Shown: piece after piece, positions 8,771-21,171 of the stretch | How the letters are laid out: each line of letters starts with the position of its first letter | How positions within the stretch are numbered: the first letter of the stretch is position 1 | Assembly (NCBI RefSeq): GCF_009909155.2 | Contig: NZ_JAAAPM020000004.1 | Location: forward strand, 1-64,000 | Direction: 5' to 3' | Length of the DNA stretch: 64,000 bases | DNA from: Flavobacterium undicola | GTDB lineage: Bacteria; Bacteroidota; Bacteroidia; Flavobacteriales; Flavobacteriaceae | Notes under the pieces: model-generated | Told to the model about the DNA's origin: nothing | What the model saw: only the letters and a program-made list of their open reading frames with translations | Database searches by the model: none | Translations under genes and position numbers: made by a program

Positions 8771-9814
8771 TTAGTAATGGAAGTTTGGGTTGTATTTATA
8801 TGTAGTTCCTTCCTTGATAATCATTCTTTTGTTTTCGAGAAACGTTTTTAAATCCTTTGCTTTGTTTTCACCAAATACATATCCTATAGAAGCATATTTC
8901 TCACGAAGACCGTTTATCAGTTCTTTATATTTTAAAGTTTTTAATTCTAAAAACAATGATTCTAAAGCTTCTTTGTGTTTTTCTTGTGAAACTTCTAGAT
9001 AGTCGAAACTTTTTCTGTCTGATTTTGTTGGACGATAATTTTCTACTAATACAGGTAGGCTGGTTTCGTCTATTGTAAAAGCAAAAGGTTCAAATTCTAT
9101 ATCGCGAATATTTGAAGCGGAAACATAGCTGGTATTGGTATCGTGTTCGTCCTTTGTTATCTTAAGAATAGTTTCTGCTTTGTTGTTAAGTTCTGTTCCT
9201 AAATGTCCTCTGGTATTGTCCTCGGTTTTGTTTAGATGTAGTACGGTGTGTATATGTAGTTTGTACTCATCAGTCCATTGCATAAATTTCGTTATTAAAT
9301 TAGTTGCTTCACTTGGACTGTTAATGTCATAAGCTAAATCTCTAACGCCATCAATTACAACTAAACCTAATCCTTCAGTATTTCTAATTGCTTCTTCTAT
9401 AATCGCAATTCTGGTTTCAGGAGTAAATCTTCTGAGAGAAAGAAATTCTAAATTTTCAGGATGAATTTTGTTTGATATTTCGGCTAATTCTACGATTCTA
9501 TTGAGTACTAGCTGGCAATGAAATGGACTTTGTTCAGTATCTATATAAAGTATTTTGCTTTTGCCTTCTGGAAAAGAGGATTTATAATTTAGCACTAAAT
9601 CATTAATTAAGGCTGAGGCTACAATTGCTGTGATATTAAAAGTTTTTTTACTTTTTGCTTTTCCAGTTGAAGCACTAAAGTTTCCTAAAGTTCCAATTAT
9701 AGAATCGTTAATTTTTAGAATAACTGGAGGGTATTCGAAATCATCAGTTATTCTCAGTCTTGAAGAATGCCAAAGTTGAGTTACATTGGAATCCATTTTA
9801 TTGTTTTTTTCCAT
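8771..9814 (-). CDS. RecA-fold ATPase of the mobile element (RepA/DnaB-like)
   Basis: A 347-residue AAA_25/RepA-type ATPase. Seen: a degenerate P-loop STGKAKSKKTF near residue 49, the strand ILYIDTEQSP, which is typical of RepA-like helicases, and Walker B LVVIDGVRD near 151-159. A C-terminal region with a winged-helix look follows (helices, then ENKRMIIKEGTTYKYN). Related proteins are standard in Bacteroidota mobilizable elements and plasmids and are thought to act in replication or processing of the excised form. The gene begins 4 bp after the DUF3853 stop, so the two are probably co-expressed. The start shown has a second ATG seven codons in (MDSNVTQ), which may be used. Confidence 0.72.
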   Translation of the reverse strand: MEKNNKMDSNVTQLWHSSRLRITDDFEYPPVILKINDSIIGTLGNFSASTGKAKSKKTFNITAIVASALINDLVLNYKSSFPEGKSKILYIDTEQSPFHCQLVLNRIVELAEISNKIHPENLEFLSLRRFTPETRIAIIEEAIRNTEGLGLVVIDGVRDLAYDINSPSEATNLITKFMQWTDEYKLHIHTVLHLNKTEDNTRGHLGTELNNKAETILKITKDEHDTNTSYVSASNIRDIEFEPFAFTIDETSLPVLVENYRPTKSDRKSFDYLEVSQEKHKEALESLFLELKTLKYKELINGLREKYASIGYVFGENKAKDLKTFLENKRMIIKEGTTYKYNPNFHY

Positions 9815-9818
9815 GCCT

Positions 9819-10121
9819 TTACTTTTTGTCTTTAATTTTTCTACCAGCTAATTCAAGAGCAAGTTCAGCATCAACAATTATTTTACGGCCAATTTGAGTT
9901 ATTGCTTTGTCAATTCTTTTGCTCTTTTTTATGCGATTTGCAGTTGGGATACTACAATTGAAAAGCTTTGCTATACCCAACATACCATAGACATATTTTT
10001 TAGGTTTGTCTATCGTTTCAAAAGGTTGCTTATTATTTTGTTGGGGATTATTCTGAAGAAATAAAAACTCTTCTCCAGTCATTTGCCAAAGCGGCTTTTG
10101 TTTTAAATCTGTGATTTCCAT
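9819..10121 (-). CDS. DUF3853 family protein, excisionase-like helix-turn-helix
   Basis: A 100-residue protein with the opening KPLWQMTGEEFLFLQ characteristic of DUF3853. A helix-turn-helix-like segment follows (GMLGIAKLFNCSIPTANRIK, about residues 46-65), resembling MerR/excisionase folds. Proteins of this type occur next to the ATPase gene in mobilizable elements of this phylum and probably bind element DNA, as an excision factor or as an auto-regulator. It is the upstream partner of the ATPase gene, 4 bp apart. Confidence 0.7.
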   Translation of the reverse strand: MEITDLKQKPLWQMTGEEFLFLQNNPQQNNKQPFETIDKPKKYVYGMLGIAKLFNCSIPTANRIKKSKRIDKAITQIGRKIIVDAELALELAGRKIKDKK

Positions 10122-10311
10122 TTTCTAAAATGTTATGTGAAACAATAGCCTTGTACTTCGGCTTGTTATGTTCGAACATGACAAATTTAGAGATGGGTGA
10201 TGGTGTAGTGTATGTGGAGGTTGATAAATAAAGTTGTTTAAAATGAGGTAGTTAGGATTTATTTTATGTGGAAAATGTGGAGTTTGTGTGGTCTTGATAC
10301 TTTGTTATACT

Positions 10312-11295
10312 CTATTTGAAGATTTTATTAATTTGTTCAGTATATTCAATGTTAATTTTGTTTGTATCAGAGGAACAATATTTTGATTTTGAGTCATAGT
10401 TTCCCTTTTTGATTTCTAAATCGTGTAAGGTTCGTTTAAGCCAATGCTTTCTTTTGTTTTTATCGCAAATATTGTAAAGTTTATAGATCAAATAATAAAC
10501 TCTTATTATTTCATCTTTTTTTATTTTCAAAGGTTTTGAATTTGAGTAAAGATTTATACTGAATATGAAATCTAATTCGGTTACATACTCAAATTGTTCA
10601 TTATTGCAAACCTTATAGATTTTTGAAATTAGTTCTGTTTCAAAATAAGTTGTTTCGTCGTTGTTGATTGGTTTAATTGATCTTTTTTCTTTAACAGGAA
10701 AGTAATACTCTAGTGAATCAAGAAAGGCATTGCTTAGCTTATTGTTGATACCAAAAGTATTAGTATGGTATTTATATGTTTCTTTTTCCAGTTCTCGCTT
10801 TAAGTCTAACAGTCTGTAATGTTTGTTTTTTTCTTTTTCCCATATTTCCCGAAAATGATTGTATGTTGATTGATAATTCTTTTTATCTTCTTCATTAGCT
10901 TCTCGTAAAGCTTTTTCTGTCTTTAAATGTCTTTCATATGCCTCTTTATGAGTTGTTGCTTGGAAAGCAATATTTTGGTTATTCCTGTTGTAATACTCTT
11001 TACAAACTTCATATAGATCTATATTGTCAAAAAAAGACTTGTTTTCTTTATAAAGAGAATTGTTTTTATTTATTTCTTGATTAATCTTTCCTATTAATAA
11101 CTCACGGTCTTCTTTTTGTGAATCGTTTATTAGTTCAATAATTATTGACTCAAATGATTGTATTTCGCAAAATCGTTCGTAAAAATCAAAAACAGCACGT
11201 TGTTCTTCATAGATTAGTTCTTGACGATATAATACATCCTCGTATATTTTGTTTAATTTTCTATAGCTTGGAATCAGATCTGTTACTTTATACAT
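10312..11295 (-). CDS. Hypothetical protein of the integrated element, 327 aa
   Basis: No family recognised with confidence. It is rich in Lys, Glu, Asn and Tyr, with long predicted helices around residues 100-175 (coiled-coil-like EKALREANEEDKKNYQ). There is no signal peptide or membrane segment. It begins 14 bp after the integrase stop codon, so both are probably on one transcript. Proteins in this position in Bacteroidota elements are sometimes RteC-like regulators. Similarity to RteC is possible but not demonstrated here. Confidence 0.6.
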   Translation of the reverse strand: MYKVTDLIPSYRKLNKIYEDVLYRQELIYEEQRAVFDFYERFCEIQSFESIIIELINDSQKEDRELLIGKINQEINKNNSLYKENKSFFDNIDLYEVCKEYYNRNNQNIAFQATTHKEAYERHLKTEKALREANEEDKKNYQSTYNHFREIWEKEKNKHYRLLDLKRELEKETYKYHTNTFGINNKLSNAFLDSLEYYFPVKEKRSIKPINNDETTYFETELISKIYKVCNNEQFEYVTELDFIFSINLYSNSKPLKIKKDEIIRVYYLIYKLYNICDKNKRKHWLKRTLHDLEIKKGNYDSKSKYCSSDTNKINIEYTEQINKIFK

Positions 11296-11309
11296 GATAT
11301 TTTTAAGTT

Positions 11310-12596
11310 TTATAGCTGATTAAATTTAGTCATTGCGTCAGCTTTAATAGAATCGGCAATACCGATATAGGGTTTCATGGAGGCATAATCGCTATGTCCT
11401 GTCCATTTCATTACAACTTGCGCTGGAATCCCTAAGGCTAATGCGTTGCATACGAATGTTCTACGTCCTGCGTGTGTTCCTATTAATGAGTATTTTGGAC
11501 TGTTAACTTCAATACGTTTGTTCCCTTTATAATGTATTTGATTAATTGATTCATTAATTTCTGCAAGTTCCGCGAGTTCTTTCAAATAATCATTCATGTT
11601 TTGATTACTAATTACTGGTAAAGCTTTGTTGTCCTCAAAGTTGATATTCTTGTACTTTTTAAGGATTGATTCACTATGTTTGTTTAATTCTACAATTAAG
11701 CGTTCACCAGTTTTTTTTGTTGTAAAATCTAAATGATCTTTTTTAACATTATTTCTTTTTAGGTTGTATATATCGGAGTGTCTAAGTCCTGTGTAACAGC
11801 TAAATAAGAAAACATCTCGTACCCTTTCAAGATATTGTTTTTTGTCTGGGATTTTACAATTAGTTAGTTTAGTCAATTCTTCCCAAGTTAAAAAGATTAC
11901 TGTTTTGGGAGCGTTTTTCAATTTAGGTTTAAAAAAATCATAAGCTTTGTTTTTATTATAACCTTTTTTATCTGCCCATCTGAGAAACCATTTTAAAAAG
12001 CCCACTTGTTTTTCAATAGTTGAATTTCGCATGTCTTTTTCATCACGTAGAAAAATAATATAATCATTTAAACCTTTTTCGTCAAAATATTCAAAATTAA
12101 GGTTTGTCTTGAAGGAGTTTAAATGTCTTTTCATTGTTGTGAATTTCTGAAAAGTAGCATCAGTCCAGTTGTTTTGCCTCCCCGTTTCTTTAGTGAATTC
12201 ATCAATCGAATCCATGAAATTTATTTTATTAGAATTAAATCCATTGGAATCATCAGATGTTATTGCGTTTTTGAATTCTTCTTTTAATTCTTTTGGAGTA
12301 GGGATAGTGTTTCTTGTTTCAAAAGTTTTAAAGATATTTTGTAGGTAGGTATAGTATTCCGAAAGACGAGTATTAATATCAGAAGAACTTTGTTTTAGTT
12401 TATTTGTACAGCCATTTTTTATGCGCTCTTTTTCATTATCCCATTTCGATGCGTCTATTCGAAAGCCAGTTGAAAAGTCAATACGATTATTTGCATAAAT
12501 CACTCGCATACGTATTGGAACATTTTCTGTTATTAGAACGCCCTCTTTTTTTCTATTTTCTAGTGCAAAAATGATGTTTCTCTTAATGTTGCTCAT
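11310..12596 (-). CDS. Tyrosine recombinase/integrase
   Basis: A 428-residue phage-type integrase of the Bacteroidota kind. An N-terminal arm-binding domain (about 1-105) is followed by a SAM-like core-binding domain (about 125-215) and a catalytic domain. Catalytic residues seen: Arg272 in TGLRHSD, the H-x-x-R box HAGR (His375, Arg378), His401 in TGHSD and the nucleophile Tyr410. It would integrate and excise the element at the tRNA-derived site found 150 bp upstream at 12744-12767. The gene is oriented away from that end, as is usual for an integrase next to its attachment site. Confidence 0.93.
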   Translation of the reverse strand: MSNIKRNIIFALENRKKEGVLITENVPIRMRVIYANNRIDFSTGFRIDASKWDNEKERIKNGCTNKLKQSSSDINTRLSEYYTYLQNIFKTFETRNTIPTPKELKEEFKNAITSDDSNGFNSNKINFMDSIDEFTKETGRQNNWTDATFQKFTTMKRHLNSFKTNLNFEYFDEKGLNDYIIFLRDEKDMRNSTIEKQVGFLKWFLRWADKKGYNKNKAYDFFKPKLKNAPKTVIFLTWEELTKLTNCKIPDKKQYLERVRDVFLFSCYTGLRHSDIYNLKRNNVKKDHLDFTTKKTGERLIVELNKHSESILKKYKNINFEDNKALPVISNQNMNDYLKELAELAEINESINQIHYKGNKRIEVNSPKYSLIGTHAGRRTFVCNALALGIPAQVVMKWTGHSDYASMKPYIGIADSIKADAMTKFNQL

Positions 12597-12743
12597 AATT
12601 GGTTGTGATAATATTTACACCCAAATTTACACCCAGTTTTTGTGATATGCAATAATATTTTATGATATTTTATTTTATGCAAATTTCTTTATACTCTATA
12701 TTTATTAGTATTTTGAGTCTTTTTGAAGTTTTAAGATATTATA

Positions 12744-12767
12744 GATTCGAATCCCTTTCTCTCTGCA
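12744..12767 (+). other. Attachment site: duplicated 3' end of a tRNA gene
   Basis: The bases match the 3' end of a tRNA: T-loop TTCGAAT at 12746-12752, T-stem CCCTT, a seven-base acceptor strand TCTCTCT, then G (discriminator) and CA. No tRNA body precedes it, since the upstream DNA is element sequence. A native-looking terminator follows at once. This is the expected right junction of an element integrated into the 3' end of a plus-strand tRNA gene. The intact tRNA should lie left of the window. A discriminator G and this acceptor strand would suit a serine tRNA, but identity cannot be fixed from the fragment. Confidence 0.7.
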
Positions 12768-12770
12768 AGA

Positions 12771-12806
12771 AAGCGCAACATTTGAATTAAATGTTGCGCT
12801 TTTTTT
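12771..12806. terminator. Strong terminator after the tRNA remnant
   Basis: A perfect 13-bp stem (AAGCGCAACATTT at 12771-12783 with 12789-12801) has a 5-base loop and a run of seven Ts. It was presumably the terminator of the target tRNA. It now also serves the minus-strand GntR gene ending at 12817. Confidence 0.85.
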
Positions 12807-12816
12807 ATTGAGTTTT

Positions 12817-13815
12817 TTACAAAGAACTCCTCACGATAAGACTGCTTTTATTTTCAATTTGTTCTTTTCTTTGGTTCAGAATCAACTCGGCTAGAATGCG
12901 TCCCATTTCTTTGAAATCGGTGGAGATGGTTGTGATCCCATCGGTTACTACTTTTTTAAGTGGGGTGTCGTTGTAAGAGATGATGCCTAAATCCTGTCCT
13001 ATAATGAGTTTTTGTTTTTTAGATTGTTCGATAACATTTACCAAATGACGATCATCGGGAATGATATATAAATCTCCTGTTTGGATTTCGTTATTTTCAA
13101 AATTAGAGATGATGTCATAATGCAATTGATGTTTCTTGCAAAAAATGATAAAACCTTCTCTCATCCCTATGGGTTGTTTATAGCTGGAGAAAATTAAAAT
13201 TAGTTTTTTATATTTTTCAATTTTACTTTTTCCAGATTCTAGGGCATTAAAGGTGTCTTTTGTGTGATTCTGATGTACTGAAGGATAATTTTTTAATTCA
13301 GCATTGGTTTGGTCCAGAATAAATACATCTTCTTCGGGTAAGGTTTTGATTATTGATGCAGCATTAACCAAATTGGTGGGCATGATAATATATTTGGAAT
13401 AATTTCCATTATTGTCATGGATAAGTTTTTTAAAAACTTCGGGATTGAAATAATGGAAGAAGATGTCTATTTGTGCATTTCGATTGATGGTTTCCATAAA
13501 CGAATTGTAAAGGTCTTCTTTAAAGGCATTTAATTCGTCGAATAATAAGAAAATGCGTTGTTCAAAACTGAAATCTTCACTTTTTACATAATAGCCTTTC
13601 CCTAAAATGGCATAGATAATTCCTCTTTTCTTGAGCTCATCATAGGCTAATAAAACCGTGTCTCTTGAAATTCCAAATTCAAGTGATACTTTATTAACCG
13701 AAGGTAGTTTGTCTCCTCTTTTTAAGCGTTTTTCGGCTATAGATATTTCTATAGACAATATTATTTGCTTGTATTTTGGGAGGTTCTGCCTTTTATTGAT
13801 GGATATTATTTTCAT
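12817..13815 (-). CDS. GntR-type transcriptional regulator with sugar-binding-like domain
   Basis: A 332-residue regulator. An N-terminal GntR winged helix (about residues 8-75, with KLPSVNKVSLEFGISRDTVL as recognition region and a GKGYYV wing) is fused to a periplasmic-binding-protein/LacI-like effector domain (about 90-330). Known: Bacteroidota use this architecture for sugar-responsive control of carbohydrate genes. It is divergent from the BNR_4/GH2/GH43/uxu cluster across a 332-bp gap, so it most likely controls that cluster in response to a sugar or hexuronate. It is the first chromosomal gene right of the integration junction. Confidence 0.85.
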   Translation of the reverse strand: MKIISINKRQNLPKYKQIILSIEISIAEKRLKRGDKLPSVNKVSLEFGISRDTVLLAYDELKKRGIIYAILGKGYYVKSEDFSFEQRIFLLFDELNAFKEDLYNSFMETINRNAQIDIFFHYFNPEVFKKLIHDNNGNYSKYIIMPTNLVNAASIIKTLPEEDVFILDQTNAELKNYPSVHQNHTKDTFNALESGKSKIEKYKKLILIFSSYKQPIGMREGFIIFCKKHQLHYDIISNFENNEIQTGDLYIIPDDRHLVNVIEQSKKQKLIIGQDLGIISYNDTPLKKVVTDGITTISTDFKEMGRILAELILNQRKEQIENKSSLIVRSSL

Positions 13816-14147
13816 GCTACAAAATATAAGGCGATAAATATATGCAAAATAACTGGTATATAGTGGTATGGTTTTGTGAATGAGTTTGTAAGAACAAGCT
13901 GTTAGTTTGGGGACTGCTAATTTGTTTATTATTCTATCTGAGATTTTTTACATAATAGTCTATATCTGGTAGAGAAATTCAAAAACTGGTTGGTGCTGGT
14001 TTGTAATTGTAATTGTTGTAGTTACATTTGTTAGTTATTCGATAAAAATAATATTGAAAAAAAACTGATTTGCTATTTTATTCTAAATTCTATTGAGTCG
14101 AAGTAAAGATTTTTAATAGAAAAAGTGGCAACTTTATAAAAAATAGC
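13816..14147. promoter_or_regulatory. Divergent control region with repeated CTGGT motifs
   Basis: The 332-bp gap between the regulator and the BNR_4 gene holds TGGTAT direct repeats at 13854-13859 and 13864-13869, one helical turn apart, just upstream of the regulator start. Further CTGGT copies lie at 13966-13970, 13986-13990 and 13996-14000 on the side of the catabolic genes. They are candidate GntR operators. No full TAnnTTTG promoter match was found for either gene. Confidence 0.4.
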
Positions 14148-15485
14148 ATGAATAGAAATTTAAGAATGTATTCAAATAAAATAGCTGTCGTTGTTAAGAG
14201 TTTGTCTTTAATGATGACTTTTTTTTCTTCTGTAGTCAATGCTCAGTTAAAAACCAGGGAAAGTGAAATTGGTTTAGGATGGAGCAACAATTCAGTCAAT
14301 ACTGTTATTTTTAGAAATAGCGCCCTCACTACTTTTAAGAATGTACAATATACGGCCTATTACAATCCAGAAGGGCAGCTAGTTTTAGCGAAACGCAAGT
14401 TGAATGCTAGAAAATGGGATGTAGTAATTACACCTTATAATGGTAATGTAAAAGACGCTCATAATGATATTAGCATTGCGATAGATGCTGCGGGTTATCT
14501 TCATGTGAGTTGGGATCATCATGATACCCGTTTGCGATATGCCAGAAGTAAAGTAGCTTTTAGTTTAGAACTGGGAGACGAACAAGCCATGACTGGCAAA
14601 GATGAGGCTAAAGTAACCTATCCGGAATTTCATAATTTGCCTAATGGGGAGCTGTTGTTTTGTTACCGTTCCGGAGCTTCAGGACGAGGGAATATGATTA
14701 TGAAATCCTATGATGTGAAAACCCAGAAATGGACTTCATTACAAAATAATTTAATTGATGGCGAAAATCAACGAAGTGCCTATTGGCAAATTTGCGTAGG
14801 CAAAAAAGGAATTTATATTTCCTGGGTTTGGAGAGAAAGCTGGGATGTGTCAACCAATCATGATATTTGTTATGCTTTTTCTGCCGATGGAGGGAAAACC
14901 TGGGAGAAATCTACAGGAGAAAAATACAATTTACCGATTACGAAAGCTACAGCTGAACATGCTTGGGAAGTGCCACAAAATAGTAGTTTAATCAATCAAA
15001 CAGCGATGACTGTTGATGATTCAGGAAACCCATATATTACAACTTATTGGAATAATGATGGTGTGCCACAATACAAAGTGGTTTATTTATTAAATGGAAA
15101 ATGGAATTTACTCAATACTAATTTTCATCATAATTCATTTACTTTAGGAGGTGGCGGAACCAAAAGAATTCCGATTTCGCGCCCCGAAATTTTAGTAAAC
15201 AAATCCATGTTGTACCTGCTTTTTAGAGATGAAGAAAGAGACAACAAAATAACATTGGGGTATACTAATTTGGATAAAAAACAATGGGAGTTGAAAGATG
15301 TTAGCCGTTTTACGGTAGGTCAATGGGAACCTAATTTGGATAAGGAACTTTGGGCAGAAAAAAAGCAGTTACACATATTTTCTCAAAATGTAAGTCAGGC
15401 CGATGGAGAAGGATTAGCAAAGGTAGCGCCTCAGCCTGTGAAAATTTTAGAACTAAAAAAGTTACCTTTATTGCAAGCTAAATAA
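14148..15485 (+). CDS. Secreted BNR_4 beta-propeller protein
   Basis: A 445-residue protein with a signal peptide (hydrophobic core about residues 12-30, cleavage near VNAQ). It has the BNR_4 propeller hallmarks: the WDHHDTRLRYARS segment around 125-137 and repeated S/A-x-D-G-G-x-T-W elements, for example SADGGKTWEKS near 245. The propeller fold is shared with several polysaccharide lyase and GH145-type rhamnosidase families, so it probably binds or cleaves an acidic plant or algal glycan. The exact activity cannot be read from sequence alone. It heads a run of plus-strand glycan genes and may start at the second Met (residue 7). Confidence 0.72.
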   Translation: MNRNLRMYSNKIAVVVKSLSLMMTFFSSVVNAQLKTRESEIGLGWSNNSVNTVIFRNSALTTFKNVQYTAYYNPEGQLVLAKRKLNARKWDVVITPYNGNVKDAHNDISIAIDAAGYLHVSWDHHDTRLRYARSKVAFSLELGDEQAMTGKDEAKVTYPEFHNLPNGELLFCYRSGASGRGNMIMKSYDVKTQKWTSLQNNLIDGENQRSAYWQICVGKKGIYISWVWRESWDVSTNHDICYAFSADGGKTWEKSTGEKYNLPITKATAEHAWEVPQNSSLINQTAMTVDDSGNPYITTYWNNDGVPQYKVVYLLNGKWNLLNTNFHHNSFTLGGGGTKRIPISRPEILVNKSMLYLLFRDEERDNKITLGYTNLDKKQWELKDVSRFTVGQWEPNLDKELWAEKKQLHIFSQNVSQADGEGLAKVAPQPVKILELKKLPLLQAK

Positions 15486-15514
15486 CTAAAAACACGTACA
15501 CTAAAAACCACTAA

Positions 15515-18655
<3,141 letters not shown>

Positions 18656-18748
18656 TAAAAAATATGAAATCGCCATGATTCAATTATCATAAATATGAAT
18701 GAAGAATGGCGATACCATATTCCTTTAAAAAACAAATATTATCTCCAT

Positions 18749-20911
18749 ATGAAACGAATACAATCTGCATTTTTAACGATTTCGATAAGTCTGGTTTTAG
18801 TCTTGTTCTCTTCTTGTAGCGTGACTAAAAAAGTAGCAGAGAATAATAGTGCTTACTTATTTGTGTATTTCACTGGGAATGCAAAAGCAGAAGAAGCCAT
18901 CCGTTTTGGATTAAGCAAAGATGGCTATAATTATTACGCTTTAAATGATAACAAACCCGTTATTGCTTCTGAAACCATAAGTACAACAGGAGGTGTTCGT
19001 GATCCTCATATTTTAAGAGCTGCCGATGGCAAGACTTTTTATATGACCGTTACCGATTTGCAAACTGCCAATGGCTGGGATAACCAAGCCATGATACTTT
19101 TAAAATCGACTGATTTGGTGAATTGGACTTCTTCGAAAGTAGATATTTCAAAAGTGTTTTCTGGTTTTAAAGATGTAACTCGTGTGTGGGCACCACAAAC
19201 TATTTATGATGCTAAGGCTAAGAAATACATGGTGTACTTCTCGATGTTACAGCCAGAAGGGAAAGATATTATTTATTATTCGTATGCCAATAAAGATTTT
19301 ACAGCCTTGGAAACAGTTCCAAAACAGCTGTTTTTTAGTCCAACAAAAGGTTCTTGTATCGATGCTGATATTATAGAAAAAGACGGAAAATTTCATTTGT
19401 TCTTAAAAACGGAAGACACTGCCGATAAAGGAATTAAAGTAGCTATTTCGGACAAGTTGACTTCAGGATATGTGTTGAAAGAAGAGTATGTTGATCAAAC
19501 TAATGAATCAGTTGAAGGTTCAGGTGTTTTCAAATTAAACAATTCGGATACTTATATTTTGATGTATGATATGTACAGAAAAGGAAAGTATCAATTTACT
19601 TCTTCGACTGATTTGAAAAACTTTAAGGTAATTGACCAAAATGTTTCGATGAATTTCCATCCAAGACATGGTACGGTTTTACCAATTACAAAATCGGAAG
19701 CACAAGCATTAATCAATAAATTCGGTTGGTTTCCAAACAGTGAAATTGTAGGGGCTCAATCAACAGCAATTAAGCAAAACAACGTTATTGTTGATGTTCA
19801 AAATAAAAAGATGTTGCTTCCCGTAAAGAATGGAACCGACTTAAAACATTTCGATCCAGAATTCAAAGTAAATCAAGAAGCAACAGTAAGTCCTACAGGA
19901 GCTCAGGATTTTTCAAATCAAGCGGTAAAGTATGATTTTGAGATGGGCGATTTAGGAAAAACGGCCTTTGATGTAGAAGCAGTAGTTAGAAATAATCCTT
20001 CATTAACAGGTTATTATGCCGATCCTGAAATTTTGTATTCGAATAAGGACAATCGTTTTCATTTGTATCCTACCAGCGATGGTTTTGATGACTGGAGTGG
20101 CGATTATTTCAAGAGTTTTTCATCAACTAATTTAGTGGATTGGGTTGATGATGGTGTGTTATTAGATTTGAAAAAAGATGTGTCCTGGACTGATGTAAAA
20201 GCTTGGGCTCCTACAGCTGCTGAGAAAAAAATAAATGGTCAATACCGTTATTTCTTTTATTATACTGGCGATGCCAAAATAGGTGTGGCGGTAAGTGATA
20301 ATCCTCAAGGACCATTTACTGATATTGGAAAACCATTAGTGGCAACAAAACCTAACGGAATTACAAGAGGACAAATTATTGATCCGGATGCATTCACTGA
20401 TCCAGTTTCCGGAAAAAGTTATTTGTATTATGGAAACGGATTTATGGTGGGAGTCGAATTGAATGACGACATGATTTCGGTGAATGAAAAAACACTTACG
20501 GTGTTAAATCCTGATAAAACTTTTAGAGAAGGAACTGAGGTTTTCTATAGAAAAGGGAAATATTATTTTTTATGGTCAGAAGATGATACGCGAAGCGAGA
20601 ATTACAGAGTGCGTTATGCTACAACAACTTCTCCGTTGGGATCATTAAGTATTCCTAAAGATAATTTGATATTGGCTAAAGATTCTTCTCAGGGAATCTA
20701 CGGAACAGGTCATAACTCGGTAATTCAAATTCCGGGTACTGACGAATGGTATATTGTGTACCACCGTTTTACCATTCCTAAAGGAATAACGATGGGACGT
20801 GCGGCAGGATTCAATAGAGAGGTTTGTATCGACCGACTTTATTTTGACGAAGAAGGAAATATCATTGCTGTTAAACCTACATTAGATGGAATTCAGCCTG
20901 TTAAGAAATAA
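18749..20911 (+). CDS. Tandem GH43-domain lipoprotein
   Basis: An approximately 720-residue lipoprotein with two five-bladed GH43-type propellers. The start at 18749 is chosen because it gives a clean lipoprotein signal (MKRIQSAFLTISISLVLVLFSSC). An ATG at 18695 is in frame but adds a charged leader. Domain 1 (about 25-320) has VRDPHIL with the catalytic Asp and VEGSGVF with a possible acid Glu. Domain 2 (about 370-715) has YYADPEILYS, IDPDAFTD and FREGTEVFY, matching the Asp/Asp/Glu triad. GH43 enzymes are mostly alpha-L-arabinofuranosidases, beta-xylosidases or exo-galactanases. Which one applies here is open. It acts with the GH2 enzyme. Confidence 0.82.
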   Translation: MKRIQSAFLTISISLVLVLFSSCSVTKKVAENNSAYLFVYFTGNAKAEEAIRFGLSKDGYNYYALNDNKPVIASETISTTGGVRDPHILRAADGKTFYMTVTDLQTANGWDNQAMILLKSTDLVNWTSSKVDISKVFSGFKDVTRVWAPQTIYDAKAKKYMVYFSMLQPEGKDIIYYSYANKDFTALETVPKQLFFSPTKGSCIDADIIEKDGKFHLFLKTEDTADKGIKVAISDKLTSGYVLKEEYVDQTNESVEGSGVFKLNNSDTYILMYDMYRKGKYQFTSSTDLKNFKVIDQNVSMNFHPRHGTVLPITKSEAQALINKFGWFPNSEIVGAQSTAIKQNNVIVDVQNKKMLLPVKNGTDLKHFDPEFKVNQEATVSPTGAQDFSNQAVKYDFEMGDLGKTAFDVEAVVRNNPSLTGYYADPEILYSNKDNRFHLYPTSDGFDDWSGDYFKSFSSTNLVDWVDDGVLLDLKKDVSWTDVKAWAPTAAEKKINGQYRYFFYYTGDAKIGVAVSDNPQGPFTDIGKPLVATKPNGITRGQIIDPDAFTDPVSGKSYLYYGNGFMVGVELNDDMISVNEKTLTVLNPDKTFREGTEVFYRKGKYYFLWSEDDTRSENYRVRYATTTSPLGSLSIPKDNLILAKDSSQGIYGTGHNSVIQIPGTDEWYIVYHRFTIPKGITMGRAAGFNREVCIDRLYFDEEGNIIAVKPTLDGIQPVKK

Positions 20912-20929
20912 TGGATAAGACACGAATTA

Positions 20930-21052
20930 CACGAAATAACACAAATTAGGATGTTGTAACATTGCACGAATCTGCCAAAGGTAGATAAATTGGTGTAATT
21001 TTTAGAATCACTAAAATTGGTGTAAATTAGTGTAATTTGTGTCAAAAATATA
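20930..21052. repeat. Degenerate AT-rich intergenic repeat
   Basis: Between the GH43 and DUF4861 genes the DNA consists of loosely repeated units such as ACACGAATTACACGAA and TTGGTGTAAATTAGTGTAAT. These resemble the degenerate intergenic repeats common in Flavobacterium genomes. No open reading frame or clear hairpin was seen. It breaks the gene run, so the DUF4861 gene may have its own promoter. Confidence 0.4.
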
Positions 21053-21171
21053 ATTATGAATTTGCCAAGGTTTTGAAGGAGTTAAGAAATAAATTATATT
21101 GAAATAATCATTTGCAGTATATTGAAGTTTGAAATAAAATTTCGGTATGCTGCAAATTAATTTTATAAATA

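Noticed and set aside
8657..8851. Plus-strand frame overlapping the ATPase gene end
   Set aside because: It spans the inverted repeat at 8721-8765 and is antisense to the ATPase coding end.
12744..12767. Functional tRNA gene
   Set aside because: Only the T-loop and acceptor 3' strand are present; no anticodon or D arm upstream.
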